DNA of 64,000 nucleotides from PALSA-612 sp035652235 (lineage in GTDB: Bacteria > Actinomycetota > Thermoleophilia > Gaiellales > Gaiellaceae), in contig DASREE010000022.1 in the NCBI GenBank assembly GCA_035652235.1, positions 38,167 through 102,166 on the forward strand, given 5' to 3'. The position numbers and the translations under genes are program-made. Shown here piece after piece: positions 36,930-44,708 of this stretch; position 1 is the first letter of the stretch, and every line of letters starts with the position of its first letter. The notes under the pieces were generated by a model that was given only the letters and a program-made list of their open reading frames with translations, was not told where the DNA came from and made no database searches.

Positions 36930-38329
36930 ACCGGCTGCCGATCCGCCTCCGGCTCACGCTCGCGTTCGCCGCGGCGCTCGCGCTCCTGCTCGGCGGCGCC
37001 GGGCTGCTGCTCTACCAGCACCTCGGCCGCTCGCTCGACCACACCATCGACCAGGACCTGCGCGCCCGCGCAGCCGACGTCGCCGCACTCGTCGCGCAAG
37101 CCGATACCGGACTGCGCGAGGCGCCACCCAACCCCTTCAGCGGCTCAGGGGACGCCTTCGCGCAGGTGCTCGACGCCCACGGGCGCATCGTCGACGAGAC
37201 GCCCGGCCTCGGCTCGGCGTCGCTGCTTAGCCGCGCGCAACTGGCAGCGGTGCACGCACGGCCGCTGCTGATCGAGCGCTCCCAGCGCGGCAAGTCGCCG
37301 ATTCGCTTGCTCGCCCTCCCCGTCCATGCCCAGGACCAGCGCCTGCTCGTCGTCGTCGGCAGCTCGCTCCGCTCGCGCGACAGCGCGCTCGCCAGCCTGC
37401 GGCGCGAGCTCGTCGTCGGCGGCCCGATCGCGCTCCTCGTCGTCTCGCTGATCGGCTACGCACTCGCCGCCGCCGCCCTCCGCCCGGTCGAGCGGATGCG
37501 GGCCCGCGCCGCCGCGCTCTCCGAAGCGCACCTGAACGAGCAGCTGCCCGTCCCGGCGGCGCGCGACGAACTCGCCCGCCTCGGCAACACGCTCAACAAC
37601 CTGCTCGCCCGGCTTCGCACAGCGCTCGAACGCGAACGCAGCCTCGTCGCCGACGCGAGCCACGAGCTGCGGACGCCGCTCGCCCTCCTGCGGGCAGAGC
37701 TCGAGCTCGCGCTCGACCAACCGCGAGGGCGACACGAACTCGAGGCGGCGCTTCGCACCGCCGCCGAGCAGGTCGACCGGCTCTCGCAGCTCGCCGCAGA
37801 CCTGCTGCTGCTCGCCCGCCTCGACCGCGGCGTGCTCCCGCTCCGCACCGCCGAGGTCGAACTCGCGGACGTCTTCGAGAGCCTCGCCGCCCGCTTCGAA
37901 CAGCGCGCCCGTGCGGCCGGCCGAAGCATCCTCGTCGACGCCGGCGGGCTCACACTGGTGGCAGACCGGGTACGGCTCGAACAGGCGCTCGCCAACCTGA
38001 TCGAAAACGCGCTCCGCCACGGCGACGGCGAGATCGAGTTCCACGCGGTCGAAACGGGCGACGCGATCGAGCTGCACGTCGCCGACCACGGCCCGGGCTT
38101 CTCGCCCGCCTTCCTGCCCGGCGCCTTTGAACGCTTCACCCGCGCCGACGAGGCGCGAAGCGCAGGCGGCGCTGGCCTCGGCCTCGCAATCGCCGCCGAG
38201 ATCGCCGCCGCTCACGCCGGCAGCGCCCACGCCCGCAACCAGCCCGGAGGCGGCGCCGACGTCTGGCTCACGATCCCGCACACACGCGACCGACCGCGCC
38301 AGCAGACGCTCACCGTCGCGACCGGCTGA
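36926..38329 (+). CDS. Sensor histidine kinase
   Basis: 467 residues from GTG 36926. TM1 is LTLAFAAALALLLGGAGLLLY; an extracytoplasmic domain of about 130 residues follows; TM2 is GPIALLVVSLIGYALAAAAL, leading to HAMP. The H-box VADASHELRTPLALLRAELE carries the phosphorylated histidine; ATP-binding motifs are NLIENALRHG, VADHGPGF and AGLGLAIAAEIAA. It forms a two-component pair with the upstream regulator. Confidence 0.94.
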   Translation: MNRLPIRLRLTLAFAAALALLLGGAGLLLYQHLGRSLDHTIDQDLRARAADVAALVAQADTGLREAPPNPFSGSGDAFAQVLDAHGRIVDETPGLGSASLLSRAQLAAVHARPLLIERSQRGKSPIRLLALPVHAQDQRLLVVVGSSLRSRDSALASLRRELVVGGPIALLVVSLIGYALAAAALRPVERMRARAAALSEAHLNEQLPVPAARDELARLGNTLNNLLARLRTALERERSLVADASHELRTPLALLRAELELALDQPRGRHELEAALRTAAEQVDRLSQLAADLLLLARLDRGVLPLRTAEVELADVFESLAARFEQRARAAGRSILVDAGGLTLVADRVRLEQALANLIENALRHGDGEIEFHAVETGDAIELHVADHGPGFSPAFLPGAFERFTRADEARSAGGAGLGLAIAAEIAAAHAGSAHARNQPGGGADVWLTIPHTRDRPRQQTLTVATG

Positions 38330-38441
38330 CGCAGGCCGCTGAGACACGTCCCGGTCGCCACGGGCGCCGCCCGCATCGCGTCGATGTCCGCCTGCGGCTG
38401 CACGGGCTCAACTCGAGGACATGCGTTCCCTCCGCGATCCG

Positions 38442-38459
38442 TTCAGGCGCCGTTCACCT
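38442..38459 (+). promoter_or_regulatory. OmpR-type direct repeat, copy D
   Basis: TTCAGGC-GCCG-TTCACCT places TTCA units 11 bases apart. The first unit matches copies A and B, the second copy C. It is 45 bases upstream of the tRNA-like gene and could drive that transcript or a longer one into the ABC unit. Confidence 0.4.
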
Positions 38460-38503
38460 TCCTCGGGCGATCCTGATCCGAAGGATGGCCTTGCTTGCGT
38501 CCA

Positions 38504-38575
38504 GGGCCGGTAGCTCAAGTGGCAGAGCCCTCCGCTCTTTCCGGAGGAGATGGGGATCGAAACCACCCCGGCCCA
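38504..38575 (+). tRNA. tRNA-Lys (CTT), possibly degenerate
   Basis: A cloverleaf can be folded. The acceptor GGGCCGG (38504-38510) pairs perfectly with CCGGCCC (38568-38574). The D-stem GCTC pairs with GAGC. The anticodon stem CTCCG/CGGAG is perfect, with loop CTCTTTC giving anticodon CTT, and the discriminator is A. Departures from a normal tRNA are T at position 37 (nearly always a purine), C at 38, only four variable-loop bases, and a T-stem (TGGGG/CCACC) with two mismatches and an A at the start of the T-loop. No CCA is encoded. It is either a divergent functional tRNA or a decaying copy. Confidence 0.6.
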
Positions 38576-38791
38576 CCTTGTCCCGCCTCGGAGCGGAGCC
38601 TTCGTGAGGAGCGTTCCTCGCCGACGGCGAGCCGGACGTGCCTCCCGTCGACTCCGAGCTCCGCCACGCTGCGCCCGTCGCGGTGCGCACGACTGCCCGC
38701 CCTTGCTCCGGCTCGGCCTGGCGCAGCGCAGCGCAGCACGACGCGGGGCGCGGGACGTCCACCGTCACGAGCCGGCCAGAGAACTCGCAGC

Positions 38792-38809
38792 GTCATCGCG
38801 CGTTCATCC
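38792..38809 (+). promoter_or_regulatory. OmpR-type direct repeat, copy E
   Basis: TCATC at 38793-38797 and again at 38804-38808, 11 bases apart, in GTCATC...TTCATC. It is 56 bases before ATG 38865, where an activator site would be expected for the second ABC unit. Confidence 0.4.
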
Positions 38810-38864
38810 GTGCCGGGAATGCTGCTTGGCTGCAGCGATAGCACCAGCGACCGAGAGGAGCGAA

Positions 38865-39584
38865 ATGAACGCGATCCGCCTGGGGTCGCTCGTCGCAGGC
38901 CTCGCGTCCGCGGCGGCACTTGCCGCCTCCGCGTCGAGCGCGACGACGCCCGCAGACGCGACCGGATACCACCCGAAGATCGACCCCGCCAAGTTCACCA
39001 CCAAGATCACGAACCCGTGGATGCCGCTGCCAGTCGGGACTACGCACCGCTACAGCGGCGTCAGGGACGGCGCGCCCACGCGGCACGTGATGACCGTCAC
39101 CCGCCGGACCCGGACGGTGATGGGCGTGAGGTGCGTCGTCGTCTCGGACGTCGTCACGCAGAACCAGTCGCTCGTCGAGAAGACGACCGACTGGTACGCC
39201 CAGGACGCCGCCGGCAACGTGTGGTACTTCGGCGAGAACACGGCCGAGTACCAAAACGGCGTCGTCACGAGCACGGCCGGCACCTGGGAAGCGGGCGTCG
39301 ACAGGGCGCTGCCGGGGATCGTCATGCCGGCGAAGCCGAGGATCGGCCTGACGTTCCAGCAGGAGTACCGCCCCGGAGTCGCGCTGGACCGGGCGACGGT
39401 TGTCGGGCTCAACGGCGTCGCCCACACCCCCGGCGGGACCTTCCGGCACCTCCTGGTCACCTTCGACAAGAACCCGCTCGACCCGAGCAAGAAGGAGCAC
39501 AAGTACTTCGCACGCGGAATCGGCTTCGTCTACGCCGTCCTCAAGGGCGGCGGCCACAGCGAGATCACGAGGTTCGTCAAGTGA
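38865..39584 (+). CDS. Exported protein, first gene of ABC unit 2
   Basis: 239 residues from ATG 38865, with a strong GAGAGGAG ribosome-binding site at 38853-38860. The N-terminus (RLGSLVAGLASAAALAASAS) is a signal peptide. The mature part (KITNPWMPLPVGTTHRY, TDWYAQDAAGNVWYFGENT, FARGIGFVYAVLKGGG) looks like an all-beta extracellular domain seen in actinobacterial secreted proteins without a defined function. Its stop overlaps the first ATPase (GTGA). It takes the same place as the lipoprotein in unit 1, so it may be the accessory protein of this transporter. Confidence 0.85.
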   Translation: MNAIRLGSLVAGLASAAALAASASSATTPADATGYHPKIDPAKFTTKITNPWMPLPVGTTHRYSGVRDGAPTRHVMTVTRRTRTVMGVRCVVVSDVVTQNQSLVEKTTDWYAQDAAGNVWYFGENTAEYQNGVVTSTAGTWEAGVDRALPGIVMPAKPRIGLTFQQEYRPGVALDRATVVGLNGVAHTPGGTFRHLLVTFDKNPLDPSKKEHKYFARGIGFVYAVLKGGGHSEITRFVK

Positions 39585-40267
39585 CGCGCCGCCCGGCCGC
39601 GATCGCGGCCCGCGGCCTCTACCACATCTACCGCGAGAGCGAGGCCGAGACCGTCGCCCTCCGGGGCGCCGAGCTTGAGCTCGAGGAGGGGTCGTGGACG
39701 AGCCTGATGGGACCGTCTGGAAGCGGCAAGAGCACGCTCGTGCACGTGCTCGCGGGTCTGCTCGAGCCGAGCGGCGGCTCGGTGACGGTCGACGGCGAGG
39801 ACATCACGCGCCTGCCGCCGCCGGAGCGCGCGCGGCGTCGGCGGCGAAGCATCGGCCTCGTGCTGCAGCGCGACAACCTGCACCCGCTCCTCGACGTCGC
39901 CGACAACGTGGCGCTGCCGCTGCGCCTCGAGGGGCGGCCGGCGGACGAGATCCGCACGCGAGTAGGCGAGCTGCTCGGCCGCGTCGGCCTGGTCGAGCGG
40001 CGGTCGAGCCGCGTCGGCCAGCTCTCTGGCGGAGAGGTGCAGCGGGTCGCGATCGCGCTCGCGGTCGCACCGCGGCCGCGGGTGCTGCTCACCGACGAGC
40101 CGACGGGCGAGCTCGACGAGACGACGGCCGAAGGCGTGCTCTCGCTGCTCGACGAGCTCCGCCGAGACGGAACGGCGGTCCTGACGGTCACGCACAACCC
40201 TCAGGTGGCCGCGCGGGCGGATCGCCGGCTGGCGATGCGCGACGGGGAGGTCGTCGATGCCGCCTGA
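39581..40267 (+). CDS. LolD/MacB-type ABC ATPase (first of pair, unit 2)
   Basis: GTG 39581 gives 228 residues; the frame runs further upstream, but that part overlaps the exported-protein gene and is rejected. LYHIYRESEAETVALRG opens the domain; Walker A LMGPSGSGKSTLVHVLAG, signature QLSGGEVQRVAIALAVA, Walker B RVLLTDEPTGELDETT and H-loop TVTHNPQVA are intact. It is closest in phrasing to the ATPase at 34287. Confidence 0.93.
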   Translation: MTRRPAAIAARGLYHIYRESEAETVALRGAELELEEGSWTSLMGPSGSGKSTLVHVLAGLLEPSGGSVTVDGEDITRLPPPERARRRRRSIGLVLQRDNLHPLLDVADNVALPLRLEGRPADEIRTRVGELLGRVGLVERRSSRVGQLSGGEVQRVAIALAVAPRPRVLLTDEPTGELDETTAEGVLSLLDELRRDGTAVLTVTHNPQVAARADRRLAMRDGEVVDAA

Positions 40268-40952
40268 GCTGCCGGCGGCGGAGGCGATCGAGCTCACCCG
40301 GGTCCACGGCACGGGCACGGCGGCGGTGCGAGCGCTCGACGGCGTCTCGTTGACCGTCGCGCGCGGCGAGGTGGTCGCCGTGGTCGGGCCGAGCGGGTCC
40401 GGGAAGAGCACGCTGCTGTTCCTGCTTGGCGGGCTCGACCGGCCCGATTCGGGAAAGGTTTCCGTCACCGGCACCGACTGGGCAGAGCTGCGCGGGCCGG
40501 AGCGGGCAGCGTTTCGGCGGCGAACCTGCGGGTTCGTCGTCCAGGGCATGGCGCTGCTGCCGCAGGCGACCGCCGCCGAGAACGTTGAGGTTCCGCTCCT
40601 GCTCGACGGCCTCGACCCGGCCGAGCGCCGCGCGCGGGTCGCCGAGGCGCTCGAGCGCGTGGAGCTCACCGGCGAGGCTGCGAAGCTCCCCGATCAGCTG
40701 TCCGGCGGCCAGCAGCAGCGGGTCGCCGTCGCCCGCGCGCTTGTCGGCGGGCCCGCGCTCGTGCTCGCCGACGAACCGACCGGAAACCTCGACTCCGTTA
40801 CGGGGCACGCGGTCGTCCGGCTCCTCGTCGCGGCCGCGAGAGAGGGCCACGCCGGGGTCGTCCTGGTCACGCACGATCGAGCCGTCGCCGCGCACGCCGG
40901 CCGCATCCTGGAGCTCCACTCCGGACGGCTGAACGGCGCACGCGCAGCATGA
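40257..40952 (+). CDS. LolD/MacB-type ABC ATPase (second of pair, unit 2)
   Basis: 231 residues from ATG 40257, overlapping the first ATPase by 11 bases. IELTRVHGTGTAAVRALDG, Walker A VVGPSGSGKSTLLFLLGG, Q-loop GFVVQGMALLPQATA, signature QLSGGQQQRVAVARALV, Walker B ALVLADEPTGNLDSVTG and H-loop LVTHDRAVA are complete. It is the counterpart of the ATPase at 33580. Confidence 0.94.
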   Translation: MPPELPAAEAIELTRVHGTGTAAVRALDGVSLTVARGEVVAVVGPSGSGKSTLLFLLGGLDRPDSGKVSVTGTDWAELRGPERAAFRRRTCGFVVQGMALLPQATAAENVEVPLLLDGLDPAERRARVAEALERVELTGEAAKLPDQLSGGQQQRVAVARALVGGPALVLADEPTGNLDSVTGHAVVRLLVAAAREGHAGVVLVTHDRAVAAHAGRILELHSGRLNGARAA

Positions 40953-43633
40953 CGCTCTGGCTGCTGGCGCGGATCCTGAGGCAGGCGCCTCGGCGAGCAA
41001 TCCTGGGCGCCCTCGGCGTCGCCTTCCCGGTCGCGATGCTCGTCGCGACGCTCCTGTTCGTCGACCGCGCGGTCGGCTCGATGACTCGGATCGCGCTCGA
41101 GCCGGTCCAGGTCGAGCAGCGAGCGCTGGTGACCTCGCTGAACGTCGATGCGACGAAGCTCGCGCGCCAGCTCGCAACGGTTCCCGGCGTGAAGTACGTC
41201 GACCGCTTCGCCACCGCCGACGTCGTCGTCCGTGCGCCCGGCGTGCTCGGCGGCTCCACCGCCCGACTGTTCGCGATCGACAAGTCCTACCTGCGGCACC
41301 ACCGGTGGGTTCGCGTTGTCCGTGGATCGCTCGGCCGCGGCGCGCTGCTCGACCAGTCGCTGCGGGACTTCATGCCGGCGTTCCGCACGGCGCGCCGGGT
41401 CACGATCGAGATCCCCGGCGGCGGCCGCTCGTCGCTCACGCTACCCGCCGCGGGGACCGTCGACCTGCGGAACGCCCTCCCGACCTGGTTCTCGATCCCG
41501 ACCGGCGACGTCCAGGGCGACGTCGCGCTCGTCCCGAGAGGGATCGTCGTTCCCTTCGCCGCCTTCCAGCGCACGCTGCTGCCCGCCTTCGAAGCGAAGC
41601 TGGGGCCGACGACGCCCGTCCTCAACCCGGGCCTCACCGACCTGCCGCCGGTCAGCGTCGAGGCGCACGTCGCCGTCGACCACCGCGCGTACCCGGCCGA
41701 TCCGGGCGCGGCGACCGTCTGGTCGGACGCGCTCCGCCACCTGCTCGAGCGCCGCCCGCCAGCCGGCTCGATCGTCGTTGCCGACAACGCCGCCGAGCCC
41801 CTGACCGAGGCGGCGTCCGATGCCACCAACGCGAAGATCCTCTTCCTGCTCCTGGGGATCCCGGGCGCGCTCGCGGCCGCGGCGCTCGGCCTCGCCGCGC
41901 AGTCGGCGCTCGCCGAGGCCCAGCGCCGCGAGGACGGCCTGCTGCGCCTGCGCGGCGCCACCGAAGGTCAGCTTCTGCGGCTCGCCTCGGCGCAGGCGGC
42001 GGTCTCAGGGCTTGCCGGCTTCGCGCTCGGGCTGCTCGCGGCGTTCGGAGCCGTCAGCGTTGTAGAAGGGAACCTGGCGTGGCGCGGCGTCCCCGGCGGA
42101 AGCCTCGCCGCCGCGATCGCGGCGGGACTGGCGATCGCCGCCGTCACCACTGCCGCACGGCTGCTCGTGCTCGTGCGCACGAGCCGCCGCGTCGAGGTCG
42201 TCGCCGAGCGCCGCATGCTCGAGCGCGGCTGGCGGCCGCTCTGGCTGCGCGCGCACCTCGATCTCGTCGCGATCGCGATCGGCCTCGTGATTCTCGGCAT
42301 CAACCTCCTCTCGGGTGGGCTGAAGCCGAACCCGATCGCAGCCTCACAGGGCTCGACGCTCGGCCTCTCCTTCTACGTGCTGCTGGCTCCGATCGCGCTC
42401 TGGATCGGGCTCACCCTTCTCGCCGTGCGGCTCCTGCTCGTCTGGTCGAGGCGGCGAACGACGCCCGACCGCTCCGACCAGCTGCCCTCCTGGCGAGGCG
42501 CCGCGCTGCGCTGGCTCGGCCGCCGTCCGGCGCGGGCCGGGGTCGTGCTCGTGCTCGGAGCGCTCGCCGTCTCCTTCGCCACCGAGGTCGTCGCCTTCGT
42601 CGCCACGTACGGCAAGGCGAAACAGAGGGACGCCGCGGCCGCATTCGGCGCCGACCTCCGCATTGTCCCCGGCGATCCGCTCTACACGCTGCCACGCCTC
42701 CGGGGGGCGGTCGGCGAGGTCACGCCAATCCGCGAGGTGCCCGTGCGGGCGGGAACCGACCGCAAGACGACGATGGCGATCGACCTGCGGACCTATTCGA
42801 AGACGGCCAAGCTCGCGCCGACGATCAGCGCCGGCGGAGGCATCGAGGCCCTCCGCCACGATCGGTCGGGAATCGTCGTCGCGCAGGAGATCGCCACTGA
42901 TCTCGGCGTTCGGCCCGGCGACAACCTACCCCTGACGGTCTTTCCCGACGACAAGGACCGAAGCCAGAACCTGAACTTCCACGTCGTAGGCGTCTTCAGG
43001 TCGTTCCCGCCCTCCGACCCGTACGCCGAGATGGTCACCTCGACCGCCGCGCTCCCGCCCTACCTCCTGCCGCGCCCCGACTTCTATCTCGCCCGCGCCC
43101 CCGAGGGCGCGCCCCCGGCCACCGCGGAGGCGAGGCTGCGTGCGCTGCCCGGCTTCCGGCAGCGATTCGCGGTCGGGACGCTCGCCCAGCGCGCCCAAAC
43201 CGCCCCGAGAAGCCTGACCGCGCTCAACCTCAACGGCCTGAAGTGGATCGAGTCCGTCGGCGCCGGCTTGATCGCGGCCGTCGGGGTCGCGCTGCTCGCC
43301 GCCTTCGTGGTGCTCGAGCGCCGACGCGAGTTCGCCGTGCTCGAGGCGGTCGGCGCTGACCGCGCTCAGGTGGTCACGGGGCCGACCGTCGAGGGCGCCG
43401 TCGCGCTCGCAGGAAGCGTCCTGATCGGCCTGCCGCTCGGGCTCCTCCTCTCGATGCTCGCCGTCCGGGTGCTCGGCCTGTTCTTCACCCTGCCCCCACC
43501 GCTCCTGTCCGTCCCCCTCGGGACGCTCGCGCTCCTCGTCGTGCTCATGGTCTGCGCCTCGCTGCTGGCACTGGCCGTCGCGCTGCGGCGCATCGCGCGC
43601 GTAGGCGCGGTAACGATGCTCCGCGAGCCCTAG
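40949..43633 (+). CDS. Large FtsX/MacB-type ABC permease (unit 2)
   Basis: 894 residues from ATG 40949, overlapping the ATPase by 4 bases. An N-terminal anchor (AILGALGVAFPVAMLVATLLF) precedes an extracellular domain; a first FtsX block lies around 290-400 (LLLGIPGALAAAALGLAAQS), and a second at the C-terminus (GAGLIAAVGVALLAAFVVLE, LLVVLMVCASLLALAVALRR). The length and layout are the same as the permease at 30887. It probably exports or extracts a lipid or peptide, driven by the two ATPases. Confidence 0.9.
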   Translation: MTLWLLARILRQAPRRAILGALGVAFPVAMLVATLLFVDRAVGSMTRIALEPVQVEQRALVTSLNVDATKLARQLATVPGVKYVDRFATADVVVRAPGVLGGSTARLFAIDKSYLRHHRWVRVVRGSLGRGALLDQSLRDFMPAFRTARRVTIEIPGGGRSSLTLPAAGTVDLRNALPTWFSIPTGDVQGDVALVPRGIVVPFAAFQRTLLPAFEAKLGPTTPVLNPGLTDLPPVSVEAHVAVDHRAYPADPGAATVWSDALRHLLERRPPAGSIVVADNAAEPLTEAASDATNAKILFLLLGIPGALAAAALGLAAQSALAEAQRREDGLLRLRGATEGQLLRLASAQAAVSGLAGFALGLLAAFGAVSVVEGNLAWRGVPGGSLAAAIAAGLAIAAVTTAARLLVLVRTSRRVEVVAERRMLERGWRPLWLRAHLDLVAIAIGLVILGINLLSGGLKPNPIAASQGSTLGLSFYVLLAPIALWIGLTLLAVRLLLVWSRRRTTPDRSDQLPSWRGAALRWLGRRPARAGVVLVLGALAVSFATEVVAFVATYGKAKQRDAAAAFGADLRIVPGDPLYTLPRLRGAVGEVTPIREVPVRAGTDRKTTMAIDLRTYSKTAKLAPTISAGGGIEALRHDRSGIVVAQEIATDLGVRPGDNLPLTVFPDDKDRSQNLNFHVVGVFRSFPPSDPYAEMVTSTAALPPYLLPRPDFYLARAPEGAPPATAEARLRALPGFRQRFAVGTLAQRAQTAPRSLTALNLNGLKWIESVGAGLIAAVGVALLAAFVVLERRREFAVLEAVGADRAQVVTGPTVEGAVALAGSVLIGLPLGLLLSMLAVRVLGLFFTLPPPLLSVPLGTLALLVVLMVCASLLALAVALRRIARVGAVTMLREP

Positions 43634-43885
43634 TGACGAGCTGGCTCGAGCCGGCTGAGGGTGCCAAGCGGTCGCCGCGAGCATGCACCGCTATGATCCC
43701 CGCCGCCTGCGCAGCGGCGTCCGCGCTGAAGCTGGACGCGTGCATCAGCACGATCGCCCTGGCCGGAGCGCGGCGACCCCGACGCCGCTGTCATCACCGG
43801 GTCCACACGAAGGCGACATGCGAAGGCCTAGGCGGCCTCTACAAACCGGATGGTTGGGCCAAAGCCGCTCGGCAACCGGGCGTCT
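43634..43885. other. Non-coding gap between convergent permease and fabI
   Basis: No convincing gene is visible in these 252 bases. AGCTGG (43639-43644) can pair with CCGGCT (43651-43656) just after the permease stop, a weak hairpin without a T-run. Confidence 0.35.
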
Positions 43886-44665
43886 CTACATGCCCATCGC
43901 GTGGTAGCCGGCGTCGACGTACAGCGTCGTCGCGGTGACGTTGGCGGCGTCGTCGGAGAGCAGGTAGCAGGCGGCGGCGCCGACGTCGTCGGCGCCGATC
44001 TGCCGGTGGAGCGGCGCGCGCTCGTCGACGATCGCCTCCATCGTCGGGAAGCCGGCGATCGAGCGCGCCGCCAGCGTGCGCACGGGCCCCGCGGAGACGG
44101 CGTTCACGCGGATGTTCTTCTGCCCCAGGTCCCAGGCGAGGTAGCGGAGCGAGGCGTCGAGCGCCGCCTTGGCGACGCCCATGACGTTGTAGTGCGGCAC
44201 CGCGCGCACGCCGCCGAGGTAGGTCATCGTCAGCAGCGAGCCGCCGCCGCGCGCCTCCATCAGCGGCTCCGCCGCCCGTGCACAGGCGACGAACGAGTAC
44301 GCGCTCACGTCGAGACAGGTCCAGAAGCGGTCGCGCGGCGTGTCCGTGAAGCGGCCGGCGAGGTCGTCGGCCGCCGCGTAGGCGACCGAGTGCACGAGCA
44401 GGTCGAGCCCGCCGTCGAACGTGTCCGCCACCTCGGCGAACACGCGTGCGAGGTCGTTGTCCGAGCGGACGTCGCAGGAGGTGACGAGCGGGCTGGAGAC
44501 GCTCGCCGCCAGCTCGCGTACGGCCGCCTCGATCCGCTCGCCCTGGAACGTGAACGCGAGCTCGGCGCCTTCGTCCGCGAGGCGGCGCGCGATCGCCCAG
44601 GCGATCGAGCGCCTGTTGGCAACGCCGAGGACGAGCCCCCGCTTCCTCTCGAACCGTCCGGCCAT
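43886..44665 (-). CDS. fabI: Enoyl-[acyl-carrier-protein] reductase
   Basis: ATG 44665 gives 259 residues (MAGRFERKRGLVLGVANRRS). The NAD-binding region has the FabI form GVANRRSIAWAIA, then LLVHSVAYA. The catalytic pair is in DVSAYSF and YNVMGVAKAALDAS (Y-x6-K). The C-terminal SAGPVRTLAARSI and YVDAGYHAMG are typical. It reduces the enoyl-ACP double bond in the last step of each fatty-acid elongation cycle and is the triclosan/isoniazid-type target. Sequence upstream of 44665 in the same frame overlaps the protease gene and is rejected. Only 43 bases separate it from the divergent protease start. Confidence 0.95.
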   Translation of the reverse strand: MAGRFERKRGLVLGVANRRSIAWAIARRLADEGAELAFTFQGERIEAAVRELAASVSSPLVTSCDVRSDNDLARVFAEVADTFDGGLDLLVHSVAYAAADDLAGRFTDTPRDRFWTCLDVSAYSFVACARAAEPLMEARGGGSLLTMTYLGGVRAVPHYNVMGVAKAALDASLRYLAWDLGQKNIRVNAVSAGPVRTLAARSIAGFPTMEAIVDERAPLHRQIGADDVGAAACYLLSDDAANVTATTLYVDAGYHAMGM

Positions 44666-44708
44666 GGCGGGCGCGAGTCTAGCCGCCTGCGCTACCCTTC
44701 GCGCCCAC

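Larger units (their letters stand above)
38330..38864. other. 535-base intergenic region with tRNA-like gene and two regulator-type repeats
   Basis: Besides the tRNA-like gene (38504-38575) and repeats D and E, this region has no convincing protein gene: frames crossing it lack starts with ribosome-binding sites and differ from neighbouring codon use. Confidence 0.5.

Noticed and set aside
38504..38575. The tRNA-like gene as the attachment site of the conjugative element
   Set aside because: It is 12.7 kb beyond the last element gene, and I see no copy of its 3' end near 25.8 kb.
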